From Pseudodonghicola flavimaris (GTDB lineage Bacteria; Pseudomonadota; Alphaproteobacteria; Rhodobacterales; Rhodobacteraceae), in NCBI RefSeq assembly GCF_030164425.1, contig NZ_JASNJD010000005.1:186001-250000 (forward strand): DNA of 64,000 nucleotides. Reading direction: 5' to 3'. Shown here one piece after another: positions 34,381 to 42,950 of this stretch. Position 1 is the stretch's first letter, and every line of letters begins with the position of its first letter. The notes below the pieces were generated by a model, which was given only the letters and a program-made list of their open reading frames with translations, did no database searches and was not told the DNA's origin. The position numbers and the translations under genes were made by a program.

Positions 34381-34974
34381 ATGAAACAGCCCCGCGCCTG
34401 GCAACGCATGCTTTCGGGCCGCAGACTCGATCTGCTCGACCCAACCCCGGTCGATATCGAGATCGAGGACATCGCCCATGGTCTGGCCTTCGTGGCGCGG
34501 TGGAACGGTCAGACCCAGGGCGATTTCGCCTATTCGGTGGCCGAACATTCGCTGCTGGTCGAAACGATCTTTGGCCGGATCGCGCCCAATGCGCCGGTGA
34601 AATGGCGGCTGGCGGCGCTGCTGCACGATGCGCCGGAATATGTCATCGGCGACATGATCTCGCCGGTGAAGGCCGCGGTGGGCGCCAGCTATGGCGAGCT
34701 CGACGCGCGGCTGACGGCGGCGATCCATATCCGCTTCGGCCTGCCGGCGGCGCTGCCGGCCTCGGTCAAGCGGCAGATCAAACGGGCCGACCGGATCAGT
34801 GCCTGGATGGAGGCGACGCGGATCGCCGGGTTTTCCGAGTCCGAGGCGAACCGCTTCTTCGGCCGGCCCGATCCGGCGCTGACCGAGGGGCTGAACATCC
34901 GCCTGCGGCCGCCGGTGGAGGTGCGCACGGATTTCACCGCCCGCCACGCCGCCCTGCTGGCGGCGCTGGGTTAA
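34381..34974 (+). CDS. HD-domain (YfbR-like) phosphohydrolase
   Basis: A 197-residue HD-domain protein. Metal ligands are visible in FAYSVAEHSLLVE (His) and LLHDAPEYVIGD (His-Asp), with a later Asp in KRADRISAWMEA. The family includes 5'-nucleotidases such as YfbR; the exact substrate is not known. Its stop codon overlaps the convergent GT61 stop by four bases, so no terminator separates them. Confidence 0.85.
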   Translation: MKQPRAWQRMLSGRRLDLLDPTPVDIEIEDIAHGLAFVARWNGQTQGDFAYSVAEHSLLVETIFGRIAPNAPVKWRLAALLHDAPEYVIGDMISPVKAAVGASYGELDARLTAAIHIRFGLPAALPASVKRQIKRADRISAWMEATRIAGFSESEANRFFGRPDPALTEGLNIRLRPPVEVRTDFTARHAALLAALG

Positions 34975-36182
34975 TCCTGCGCCGCTGCGGTTTCGGCCCC
35001 GGCCTCACGCTCGGCCCGGCGGGCCCGGCGGGCTTCCCGCATCGCCCGGACCCGGCGGCGGACGTATTCCGGCGATTCCACGAAATCGTCGTTGCCTCCC
35101 AGCCCCTTGTCCTTCAGCACCTGTTCGCGTTCCGCATCGCTCAGCGTCGGCCAGCTCAGCCCCGGACGCACGAAGCCCTTTTCGCCCAAGACCCGGGCCA
35201 GAACGCCATGGTCGATCTCTCCGAACGACAGGCGGTTGGATTTCTTCTGTGTCGATTTCACCCATTCGGTGCGCAGCGCGTTGATCACCAGCGGGGTGGA
35301 GCCGCAGAAATGCGCCACATTGCCGGCCAGCAGATTGTTGGCGCCGGACTGGCGCCGCAGGATCATCGCAACCGGCTGATCCGGACGACCCACCATGGCG
35401 AAGAGATGCAGAGCCGAGCCATCCGCCGCAATCACCTTCTTCGCCGCCTTGTAGCGCGCCAGCTGGGTGGCGATGTCATGCTCCTGCGGATGGAAGATCT
35501 CATAACCTTCCGCCTCCAGCAGGGTTTCCAGCTGCTCCTCGCCCAGGAGCCCGCCCTTGCCGAGCCCGAGCTTGGAGCGGGAGATGTAGAGTTTCTCGGG
35601 ACCCTCCGGCGCCACATCCAGCGCAAACCGGCTGTGGATCGCATCGCGGAACTTCTGCGTGCCGGCGGTGATCTTGCCCAGACCGAAGCCCTGACCGGGC
35701 ACCACCAGCTCTTCGACCTGCATCGGGGCGGTGGCGACACGGATCGGCAGGCCCGGCGCCATCTGGCCGATGAAATCGCGCTGGAACCCGCGCACCATAT
35801 CGCCCACTGCCGGCCGTTTCGGGATGAAGAGAATGCCATCGACCGGTTGGTCGATCTCGTTCAGCGCCCAGAGCCGCGACGAGCTTTCCACCAGGAAATG
35901 GCCGAAATGCGCCCAGAGCACCCCGCCCCACAGCCAGCGCCCCGGCAGCGTGTCGGAAATGGTGGCGGGCTGCGCCGGCTCGGTGGTCAGCGGCCGGTAT
36001 TTGCGCCACAGCGCGCCTTCGGGACAATAGCGGCCCGCGGCATCCAGAACCCCGGCGGGCTGGACAAAGCTGCTTTCCTCGGGCGGCACCACCACGGCGT
36101 TTTCCAGCGTGACGATGGTTCCCGACCAGCCGCCTTCAGGCAGAGGCTGGCCCTCCGGCCCGAACTGCTCCTCCTCGGCCAT
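34971..36182 (-). CDS. Glycosyltransferase family 61 protein
   Basis: A 403-residue DUF563/GT61 protein. The family core is LWGGVLWAHFGHFLVESSSRLWAL near residue 85 and the later KLYISRSKLG and KKVIAADGSALHLFAM. The C-terminus is highly charged (Arg/Ala/Glu). I chose the ATG at 36182 because AAGGAGG lies 4-5 bases upstream. It starts 11 bases after regA, so it is probably cotranscribed with this redox regulator. The glycan it acts on is unknown. Confidence 0.85.
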   Translation of the reverse strand: MAEEEQFGPEGQPLPEGGWSGTIVTLENAVVVPPEESSFVQPAGVLDAAGRYCPEGALWRKYRPLTTEPAQPATISDTLPGRWLWGGVLWAHFGHFLVESSSRLWALNEIDQPVDGILFIPKRPAVGDMVRGFQRDFIGQMAPGLPIRVATAPMQVEELVVPGQGFGLGKITAGTQKFRDAIHSRFALDVAPEGPEKLYISRSKLGLGKGGLLGEEQLETLLEAEGYEIFHPQEHDIATQLARYKAAKKVIAADGSALHLFAMVGRPDQPVAMILRRQSGANNLLAGNVAHFCGSTPLVINALRTEWVKSTQKKSNRLSFGEIDHGVLARVLGEKGFVRPGLSWPTLSDAEREQVLKDKGLGGNDDFVESPEYVRRRVRAMREARRARRAEREAGAETAAAQD

Positions 36183-36193
36183 GGGGCCTCCTT

Positions 36194-36748
36194 TCAGCGG
36201 GGGCTGCGCTTTGCCAGAATGCGTTGCAGCGTACGGCGGTGCATGTTCAGCCGCCGCGCGGTTTCCGAGACGTTGCGATCGCAGAGCTCGTAAACCCGCT
36301 GGATATGTTCCCAGCGCACGCGATCGGCGCTCATCGGGTTTTCCGGCGGCGGCGGCATCTCGTCCCCGGTGGCGAGCAGCGCATTGGTGATATCGGTGGC
36401 ATCGGCCGGTTTCGACAGGTAATCGGTGGCGCCGATCTTGACCGCGGCCACGGCGGTGGCAATCGCGCCATAGCCGGTCAGCACCACGGTACGGCAATCG
36501 GGGCGTTTCTCGCGCAGCACCTCGACGACATCGAGCCCGTTACCGTCCTCAAGCCGCAGGTCGACCACCGCATAGGCCGGCGGCCGCGCCGTCGCAATCG
36601 CCTTGCCGGCCGCGACGGAACCGGCGGTCTCGACATCGAACCCACGCTTTTCCATCGCCTTGGCCAGCCGCCGCAGAAACGGCTCGTCATCATCGACCAG
36701 AAGCAGAGATCTGTCCGCTCCCAACTCACTCTCTACAGGCGCGGCCAT
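36194..36748 (-). CDS. regA: Redox response regulator RegA/PrrA/ActR
   Basis: Global redox response regulator that controls respiration, photosynthesis, and carbon and nitrogen genes when phosphorylated by RegB. In the 184 residues, Asp63 (VVDLRLEDGNG) is the phosphorylation site with VLTGYG and LSKPAD completing the receiver. A short Pro linker (EMPPPPENP) leads to a Fis-type helix-turn-helix (NVSETARRLNMHRRTLQRIL). Size and order match the family. senC and regB lie immediately upstream. Confidence 0.96.
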   Translation of the reverse strand: MAAPVESELGADRSLLLVDDDEPFLRRLAKAMEKRGFDVETAGSVAAGKAIATARPPAYAVVDLRLEDGNGLDVVEVLREKRPDCRTVVLTGYGAIATAVAAVKIGATDYLSKPADATDITNALLATGDEMPPPPENPMSADRVRWEHIQRVYELCDRNVSETARRLNMHRRTLQRILAKRSPR

Positions 36749-36871
36749 TGCTACTCCTCAGCAGTGCTCTTTTTCTTGTTAAGTATCAATATTACTCAGG
36801 CGGAAAGAAAGATCAAAGAGCGAAACGGATCGCCATGCCAGCGGCCATCGCGACCCAAAGTCACATCCCGA

Positions 36872-37492
36872 TCACATCTTATCCAGAAAACAGCCGATCT
36901 TATCGGCCATTTTCTCGGGCGTTTCATCGCGGCGGAAGAATTCCACGAAACCGTCCTCCGGCAGCACCAGATAGGAAAATGTGGAATGGTCGATGAGATA
37001 ATAATCATCATCGCCCGGCTGCCGCTTGTAATAGGTCTTATAGGCGAGGCTGGCGGCCTTCACCTGTTCCGGGCTGCCGGTCAGGCCGATCATCCGCTCA
37101 TGCAGGTTGTGGGCGAAATCGCCGACCACTTCCGGCGTGTCGCGTTCCGGATCGATCGAGATGAAGACCGGCGTCACCATCTGGCCGCGGCTTTCCAGCA
37201 CGTCGATGGTCTCGGCGTTGCGGGCATTGTCCAGCGGGCAGACGTCGGGGCAGTAGGTATAACCGAAATAGAGCAGCGACGGACCGGTGATCACATCCTT
37301 ATCGGTCACCGTCTCGCCCTTGGAATTGACCAAGGTGAAGGGGCCGCCGATCTGCGACGGGCCGCCGGCCACCTGGCTGCTGCGGCATTCGGCGAACCGG
37401 TCCTGGGAACCGACGGGACGGCTGATCAGCCAGATCGCACCCAGCGCGACGATGGCGACAACGGCGGCGATGATCGCATAGAGACGGGTCAT
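36872..37492 (-). CDS. senC: SCO1/SenC/PrrC copper protein
   Basis: Membrane-anchored copper chaperone needed for cytochrome oxidase assembly, and linked to RegB signalling in Rhodobacter. The 206-residue protein has one N-terminal helix (YAIIAAVVAIVALGAIWLI) and then a thioredoxin-like domain. The copper ligands are Cys81 and Cys85 (TYCPDVCPLDNA) and His169 (IDHSTFSY). I chose the ATG at 37492. It is divergent from regB over 87 bases and lies 123 bases before regA. Confidence 0.95.
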   Translation of the reverse strand: MTRLYAIIAAVVAIVALGAIWLISRPVGSQDRFAECRSSQVAGGPSQIGGPFTLVNSKGETVTDKDVITGPSLLYFGYTYCPDVCPLDNARNAETIDVLESRGQMVTPVFISIDPERDTPEVVGDFAHNLHERMIGLTGSPEQVKAASLAYKTYYKRQPGDDDYYLIDHSTFSYLVLPEDGFVEFFRRDETPEKMADKIGCFLDKM

Positions 37493-37579
37493 GACGGGCC
37501 TTTGGTCTGAGATGTGTTGATCCTCAAGGCCGGGAGACCTATCACCATTCCCAGCCAATGCAACAGACTTAGGCCGATC

Positions 37580-38977
37580 ATGCCGGAAGCCAACGCAGAG
37601 ATCTGGCGGGGCCAGGAACGCAGCAGCTGGGTCCGGTTGCGCACCCTGATCCTGGTCCGCTGGGTCGCCATCATCGGCCAGATCGCGGCCATCACCGCCG
37701 CCCAGCACATGTATCATCTGCAGCTGGAACTGGGGCTATGCTACCTCGCCATCGGGGTGGCGGTGGTGGGCAATCTGATCTTCACCTTCGGCTTTCCCGA
37801 GAACAAGCGGCTGTCTGAGTTCGAGAACTTTCTGATGATGCTGTTCGACCTGCTGCAGCTGGCCTTTCTGCTGTTCGTCACCGGCGGTCTGAACAACCCC
37901 TTCGCCATGCTGATGCTGGCGCCGGTGACGATTTCCGCCAATGTGCTGGGGTTGCGGTCGACCCTGTTCATCGGCGGCACCGCCATCGTCCTGGTCACCC
38001 TCCTGGCCGAGTTTCACCTGCCGCTGCGGATGGAGGAAGGCTTCATCCTGCGCATCCCGCAGCTCTTCGTTTTCGGCAACTGGACTGCCATCATCATCGC
38101 AGCGCTTTTCATGGGCGCCTACTCCTATCGTATTAATTCTGAAATGGAATCCATGTCCGCGGCGCTGGCCGCGACACAGATGGCGCTGACCCGGGAACAG
38201 AAGCTGACCGATCTCGGCGGCGTCGTCGCCGCCGCCGCGCATGAGCTGGGAACGCCGTTGGCGACGATCAAGCTGACCAGCGCCGAGCTGATCGAAGAGC
38301 TCGACGATCTGCCCGAACTGCGCGAGGACGCGGAGCTGATCCGCGATCAGGCCGACCGCTGCCGCGACATCCTGCGCAACATGGGCCGCGCCGGCAAGGA
38401 CGACCTGCAGATGCGCCAGGGCCCGCTGAGCGCGGTGGTCCACGAGGCTGCCGAACCGCACCTGCATCGCGGCAAGGAGGTACATTTCAGCGAGGCCCCC
38501 GGCGAGGGCGGCAGCGTCCAGCAGCCGGCGATCCTGCGGCTGCCGGAACTGATCCACGGGCTGCGCAATCTGATCCAGAACGCGGTGGACTTCGCCGGCG
38601 CCAATGTCTGGGTCGAAACCCGCTGGAACGATGACCGGATCTGGGTCCGGATCCTGGATGACGGCAGCGGCTATCCGCCGCAGGTGATCGGCCGGATCGG
38701 CGACCCTTTCATGCGGCACCGGCGCGGCTCTGCCGACAGTACCAGCCGCCCGGAGTACGAGGGCATGGGGCTCGGTCTCTTCATCGCCAAGACGCTGCTG
38801 GAACGCTCCGGCGCCAGCCTGAGCTTTGCCAATGGCACCGATCCCGAACAGCGCAGCAGCACCCGGCGGGAACAAAGCGGCGCCATCGTCACCGTGGTCT
38901 GGCCGCGCGGCAAGATCGATGCGCAGAGCGGTGAATTCGCCCTGACCCCCGGTCTCAATCCGCCGATAGACGTCTGA
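37580..38977 (+). CDS. regB: Redox-sensing histidine kinase RegB/PrrB
   Basis: Membrane histidine kinase that phosphorylates RegA under low oxygen. The 465-residue chain has six N-terminal helices and the quinone-site motif GGLNNPF. The H-box is AAAAHELGTPL with His221, a cysteine at 261 lies in DRCRDIL, and ATPase motifs follow (NLIQNAVDFA, DDGSGYP, GMGLGLFI). The 40-residue spacing from His to Cys equals that of the characterised R. capsulatus RegB redox cysteine. I chose the ATG at 37580 by length and homology. Confidence 0.96.
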   Translation: MPEANAEIWRGQERSSWVRLRTLILVRWVAIIGQIAAITAAQHMYHLQLELGLCYLAIGVAVVGNLIFTFGFPENKRLSEFENFLMMLFDLLQLAFLLFVTGGLNNPFAMLMLAPVTISANVLGLRSTLFIGGTAIVLVTLLAEFHLPLRMEEGFILRIPQLFVFGNWTAIIIAALFMGAYSYRINSEMESMSAALAATQMALTREQKLTDLGGVVAAAAHELGTPLATIKLTSAELIEELDDLPELREDAELIRDQADRCRDILRNMGRAGKDDLQMRQGPLSAVVHEAAEPHLHRGKEVHFSEAPGEGGSVQQPAILRLPELIHGLRNLIQNAVDFAGANVWVETRWNDDRIWVRILDDGSGYPPQVIGRIGDPFMRHRRGSADSTSRPEYEGMGLGLFIAKTLLERSGASLSFANGTDPEQRSSTRREQSGAIVTVVWPRGKIDAQSGEFALTPGLNPPIDV

Positions 38978-39054
38978 CACCGCCCCGCCGCAGCTGTGCC
39001 GCCCCCTGACAACGGGGGCGAGGGACCTGTCACGCCGGCGCGTTAACTTTGTGG

Positions 39055-39070
39055 TTAAGGTTTTACTAAC
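39055..39070 (+). promoter_or_regulatory. Candidate CtrA-type site upstream of the DivL-like gene
   Basis: TTAA-GGTTTTA-CTAAC resembles the CtrA consensus TTAA-N7-TTAAC with one mismatch and lies 62 bases before the gene. A neighbouring TTAA-N8-TTAA (39043-39058) has one base too many. A GC hairpin CGCCCCC/GGGGGCG (39000-39020) between regB and this site may end regB transcription. Confidence 0.35.
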
Positions 39071-39131
39071 CATTTTGTCACAAAGCTGGCAGAAAGATGG
39101 AGAGCATTGGCATCAGACCCGGACACCTGGC

Positions 39132-40712
39132 ATGAGCGACATCCCCTTCACCGATCTGGCCGCCCTGGCGCTGATTGCGCTGGCGAGCGCGGCACTGGCG
39201 ATCCAGTGGCTCAGCCCGCGGCGTTCCGCCGCCGCTCCCGTCCCGACACTGGCCGAGCTGGCCGATGCCCAGGCCAGCGCCACCCCCGGCGGGCTGAACG
39301 ACGATCCGGTGTTCCTGTTCGACGGTCAGGAGCTGATCGAGGCATCGTCGAGCGCGCAGGTGCTGGTCGGCGAGGCCGGCGACATGCTGACCTGGGACCG
39401 GCTGCGCCGGCAGCTGCTGCCCGATTTCCCCGCCTTTCCCGTCGATCCGGCGCAGGTGCGCGATGCCGGCCGGCTGACAATTCCGGCCATCGACGGCGAC
39501 CCGCAGGGAGAGGCGCTCTGCGAATGGATCGATGGCATCACCCGGGTACATCTGCGCGCCGGCACACCGCTGAGCGCCGGCGATCTGCCGCTGATCGCGC
39601 AGGAGCTGGACATCCTGCGCAGCGCCACCAATGCGGCGCCCTATCCGGCCTGGCGGGTCGACGCCAAGGGGCAGGTGACCTGGTGCAACACCGCCTATGC
39701 CCGGTTGTTGCGCAAGGTGCGCGGCCGCGATGCCGATACCGCCCAGCCGCTGTTTCCCGATCTGCCCCAGGGGCTGAGCGAGAAACGGCGGCTGCGCCAG
39801 CCGATCGTGCTGGAGGATGCGGTGCACAAGCTGTGGTACGATCTTTGGGTGATCCCGCAGAAGCGCGGGTCGCTGTGCTATGCGGTGGATGTGAACGCGG
39901 TCGTCGATGCCGAGGCGGCGCAACGCAATTTCGTCCAGACCCTGGCCAAGACCTTTGCCCAGCTGTCGATCGGCCTGGCGATCTTCGACCGTAACCGGCA
40001 GCTGGCGCTGTTCAACCCGGCCCTGATCGACCTGACCGACCTGCCCGCCGATTTCCTGTCGTCCCGGCCCAGCCTGCTGACCTTTTTCGACCGGCTGCGC
40101 GACAGCGCCATGATGCCGGAACCGAAGGATTACGCCGGCTGGCGCCAGCGGCTGGCCGATCTGGTCGAGGCGGCCTCGAACGGTCCCTATCAGGAAACCT
40201 GGTCGCTGCCCTCCGGCTCGGTCTATTCGGTCAGCGGCCGGCCGCATCCCGATGGCGCCGTCGCCTTCCTGATCGAAGACATCACCGCCGAGATCACCCT
40301 GACCCGCCGGTTCCGCGCCGAGCTGGAGCAAAATCAGGCTGTGCTCGACGCGCTGCCCGAGGCGGTCGCCGTCTTCACCCCGGATGGCACGCTCAGCTTC
40401 TGCAACGCCGCCTATCGCAAGCTCTGGGGCGTCGATCCCGACCGCAGCTTCGCACAATATACCGTCGTCGATGCAGCCCGAGACTGGCAGGATCGCAGCC
40501 TGCCGACCCCGGCCTGGGGCCAGCTGCGCGATTTCGTCTCTGTCGGCGGCGCCCGCAGCCCCTGGCAGACCGAGGTGCCGTTGCGCGGCGGCGGCCGGCT
40601 CGGGTGTCAGGTGCAGCCGATCCAGAACGGCGCCACCATGGTCCGCTTCGACAGGCTGGCCGAAACCGGGGACAAACAGCCGGGACACACCCGGTCCAGC
40701 GCCGAAAGCTGA
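39132..40712 (+). CDS. PAS-domain sensor without kinase domain, DivL-like
   Basis: A 526-residue protein with one N-terminal helix (FTDLAALALIALASAALAIQWL) and at least three PAS-like segments, near residues 195-260, 295-400 and 425-510. Typical PAS starts are seen, such as AAPYPAWRVDAKGQVTWCNTAY and ALPEAVAVFTPDGTLSFCNAAY. There is no histidine H-box or ATPase domain. Rhodobacterales carry a DivL homologue near regB that acts in the CckA-ChpT-CtrA pathway, and this gene fits in place and form. The identification rests on my recall of family architecture rather than a search. Confidence 0.7.
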   Translation: MSDIPFTDLAALALIALASAALAIQWLSPRRSAAAPVPTLAELADAQASATPGGLNDDPVFLFDGQELIEASSSAQVLVGEAGDMLTWDRLRRQLLPDFPAFPVDPAQVRDAGRLTIPAIDGDPQGEALCEWIDGITRVHLRAGTPLSAGDLPLIAQELDILRSATNAAPYPAWRVDAKGQVTWCNTAYARLLRKVRGRDADTAQPLFPDLPQGLSEKRRLRQPIVLEDAVHKLWYDLWVIPQKRGSLCYAVDVNAVVDAEAAQRNFVQTLAKTFAQLSIGLAIFDRNRQLALFNPALIDLTDLPADFLSSRPSLLTFFDRLRDSAMMPEPKDYAGWRQRLADLVEAASNGPYQETWSLPSGSVYSVSGRPHPDGAVAFLIEDITAEITLTRRFRAELEQNQAVLDALPEAVAVFTPDGTLSFCNAAYRKLWGVDPDRSFAQYTVVDAARDWQDRSLPTPAWGQLRDFVSVGGARSPWQTEVPLRGGGRLGCQVQPIQNGATMVRFDRLAETGDKQPGHTRSSAES

Positions 40713-40753
40713 TCGCGCTTGCAGCCCCGGGGAGCGGTCGCCATTGTGGCGCC

Positions 40754-41239
40754 ATGACGCCACCGCCCCTGACCCTTTCGCTTGCCTCCCCCGAGGCCAC
40801 CGCCGATCTGGCCCGCCGGCTGGGCGCCCTGCTGCACCCCGGCGACAGCCTGCTGCTGGAGGGCGATATCGGCGCCGGAAAGACCCATTTCGCCCGCGCG
40901 CTGATCCAGTCGCTGCTGCCCGTTCCAGAAGACGTGCCCTCTCCGACTTTCACCCTGGTGCAGACCTATGAGGGCGCGCCGGGCGAGATCTGGCATGCCG
41001 ACCTCTACCGTCTCAGCGATATCGGCGAGATCGAGGAGCTCGGCCTGACCCAGGCGATGGAAGAGGCGATCTGCCTGATCGAATGGCCCGACCGACTGGG
41101 CGATCTGGCGCCGCCCACCGCGCTGCGGTTGCACTTCGCCGCCGTCGCGGATAGCGAAGACGCCCGCCTGCTGACGCTCGACTGGACCGGATCCGGCTGG
41201 GCCACCCGGCTGGCGCCCCTGCAAGAGACATTCCAATGA
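40754..41239 (+). CDS. tsaE: tRNA threonylcarbamoyladenosine biosynthesis ATPase TsaE
   Basis: ATPase partner of TsaD in making t6A in tRNA. The 161-residue protein has Walker A LEGDIGAGKTHFARAL near residue 40, the PSPTFTLVQTYE motif, and WHADLYRLSD with IEWPDRLGDL further on. The ATG at 40754 lies 41 bases after the DivL-like gene. Its stop overlaps the amgK start (ATGA), which begins a run of five overlapping genes. Confidence 0.95.
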   Translation: MTPPPLTLSLASPEATADLARRLGALLHPGDSLLLEGDIGAGKTHFARALIQSLLPVPEDVPSPTFTLVQTYEGAPGEIWHADLYRLSDIGEIEELGLTQAMEEAICLIEWPDRLGDLAPPTALRLHFAAVADSEDARLLTLDWTGSGWATRLAPLQETFQ

Positions 41240-42243
41240 CCGATCGCGCCCCTCTCGCCACCGCCTTTGTCGCCGGCACCCGCTGGGCCGGCGCCGCCCG
41301 CGCGCCGCTTGCCGGCGATGCCTCCAACCGCCGCTATGAACGGCTGCGCCAGCCGCAGACCGGCCAGCCCGCGGTGCTGATGGATGCCGCGCCCGAGCGG
41401 GGAGAGGATGTCCGACCCTTCATCGCCATCGACAGGTTCCTGCGCGATCAGGAACTGAGCGCGCCCGAGATTTACGCCGAAAACGTCGAACATGGCTTTC
41501 TGCTGCTGGAGGATCTGGGCGACGATCTCTATGCCCGGGTGCTGGAGCGCGACCCGGAGGCGGAGCTTCTGCTCTACCGTCACGCCACCAACGTTCTGAT
41601 CGCGCTCGCCGACACGACGCCGCCGGCGCTGCCGGTCTACGGGCCAGAGAAGATGGCGGAACTGTCCGGGCTGGCCTTCAGCAAATATCGCAAGGCGGTG
41701 CTGGGCGACGAGGCCCCCGAGGTGCTGAGCCGCTTCCTGCACCGGTTCGAGAACATCCTGACCGATTGCACCGGCGGCACTCAGGTGATCTGCCTGCGCG
41801 ATTATCACGCCGAAAACCTGCTTTGGCTGCCCGACCGCGTCGGGCTGGCCCGTGTCGGGCTGCTGGATTTCCAGGACGCGATGCTGGGGCATCCAGCCTA
41901 TGATCTGGTGTCGCTGCTGCAGGATATCCGACGTCAGGTCTCCCCGGCGGTCGAGATCGCCATGCTGCAGCACTACATCGCCGCCACCGGCTGCGACGAT
42001 CACGCCTTCCGCACCGCCTATGCGGTGCTGGGGGCACAGCGGAACCTGCGCATCCTGGGTGTTTTCGCCCGGCTGACGACGGACTACGGCAAACCACATT
42101 ATGCCGACATGATCCCGGCGGTCTGGGCCCATGTGAAGCGCAATCTGGAACACCCGGCGCTGGCGCCACTGGCCGACATGCTGATCGACGCGCTGCCAGC
42201 GCCGACGCCCGAGGTCATCGCCGGGTTGAAATCCGCGTCATGA
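41236..42243 (+). CDS. amgK: Amino-sugar kinase AmgK (N-acetylmuramate/N-acetylglucosamine kinase)
   Basis: Phosphorylates the anomeric position of MurNAc or GlcNAc during cell-wall recycling. The 335-residue aminoglycoside-phosphotransferase fold shows PLAGDASNRRYERL (nucleotide-binding loop), LLLEDLGDDLYARVL, and the catalytic block CLRDYHAENLLWL with LLDFQDAMLGHPAYDL. Fused-start overlaps with tsaE and murU show one operon. Pairing with the next gene, a MurU-type nucleotidyltransferase, supports the AmgK assignment. Confidence 0.88.
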   Translation: MTDRAPLATAFVAGTRWAGAARAPLAGDASNRRYERLRQPQTGQPAVLMDAAPERGEDVRPFIAIDRFLRDQELSAPEIYAENVEHGFLLLEDLGDDLYARVLERDPEAELLLYRHATNVLIALADTTPPALPVYGPEKMAELSGLAFSKYRKAVLGDEAPEVLSRFLHRFENILTDCTGGTQVICLRDYHAENLLWLPDRVGLARVGLLDFQDAMLGHPAYDLVSLLQDIRRQVSPAVEIAMLQHYIAATGCDDHAFRTAYAVLGAQRNLRILGVFARLTTDYGKPHYADMIPAVWAHVKRNLEHPALAPLADMLIDALPAPTPEVIAGLKSAS

Positions 42244-42950
42244 TCCGCCGCACCCCCAACCGCACGCCGCAGGCCGCGATGCTGTTCGCCGCCGGCTTCG
42301 GCACCCGCATGGCGCCGCTGACGCAGGACCGTCCGAAACCGCTGATCCCGGTGGCGGGCCGACCGCTGATCGATCACGCGCTGGATCTGGTGCGGCCCCT
42401 GGGTCTGGCCCGCATCGTGGCCAACCTGCACTATCGGGCCGAGATGCTGGAGGCGCATCTGGCGCCGCTCGGCGTGCGCACCTCTGTCGAAACGCCCGAA
42501 ATCCTCGATACCGGCGGCGGACTGCGGCAGGCGCTGCCGCTGCTGGGGCCCGGGCCGGTGTTCACCCTGAACAGCGATGCGATCTGGTCCGGCCCCAATC
42601 CGCTGGAACTGTTGCGCGCGGTCTGGGACGGCAACCGGATGGATGCGCTGCTGATCGGCATCGCGCCGGAGCGCGCGCTGGGGCACAAGGGCGCCGGCGA
42701 TTTCACCGCCGATGCCGAGGGTCGGGTGCTGGCACGTGGCCCGGGGCTGATCTATGGCGGCGCGCAGATCCTGACCCCAACGCTGCTGGACCAGGTGCCG
42801 GACCGGGTGTTTTCCCTGAACAGGGTCTGGGATCTGATGCAGGCGCGGGGGCGGCTCTTCGTGCTGGAGTATCCCGGACAATGGTGCGACGTCGGCCATC
42901 CCGGCGGCATCGCCCTGGCCGAATCCCTGCTTGCCGAGACCTATGTTTGA
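42240..42950 (+). CDS. murU: Sugar-1-phosphate nucleotidyltransferase MurU
   Basis: Makes UDP-MurNAc from MurNAc-1-phosphate, bypassing de novo synthesis and MurA. The 236-residue nucleotidyltransferase has the N-terminal AAMLFAAGFGTRMAPLTQDRPKPLIPV signature (in parts), the VFTLNSDAIW metal site and the C-terminal GQWCDVGHPGGIALAE. It overlaps amgK at its start and addB at its end. Confidence 0.88.
   Translation: MIRRTPNRTPQAAMLFAAGFGTRMAPLTQDRPKPLIPVAGRPLIDHALDLVRPLGLARIVANLHYRAEMLEAHLAPLGVRTSVETPEILDTGGGLRQALPLLGPGPVFTLNSDAIWSGPNPLELLRAVWDGNRMDALLIGIAPERALGHKGAGDFTADAEGRVLARGPGLIYGGAQILTPTLLDQVPDRVFSLNRVWDLMQARGRLFVLEYPGQWCDVGHPGGIALAESLLAETYV

Noticed and set aside
39043-39058. TTAA-N8-TTAA as a second CtrA site
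   Set aside because: The spacing is 8 rather than the required 7 bases; only the adjacent TTAA-N7-CTAAC is kept as a weak candidate.
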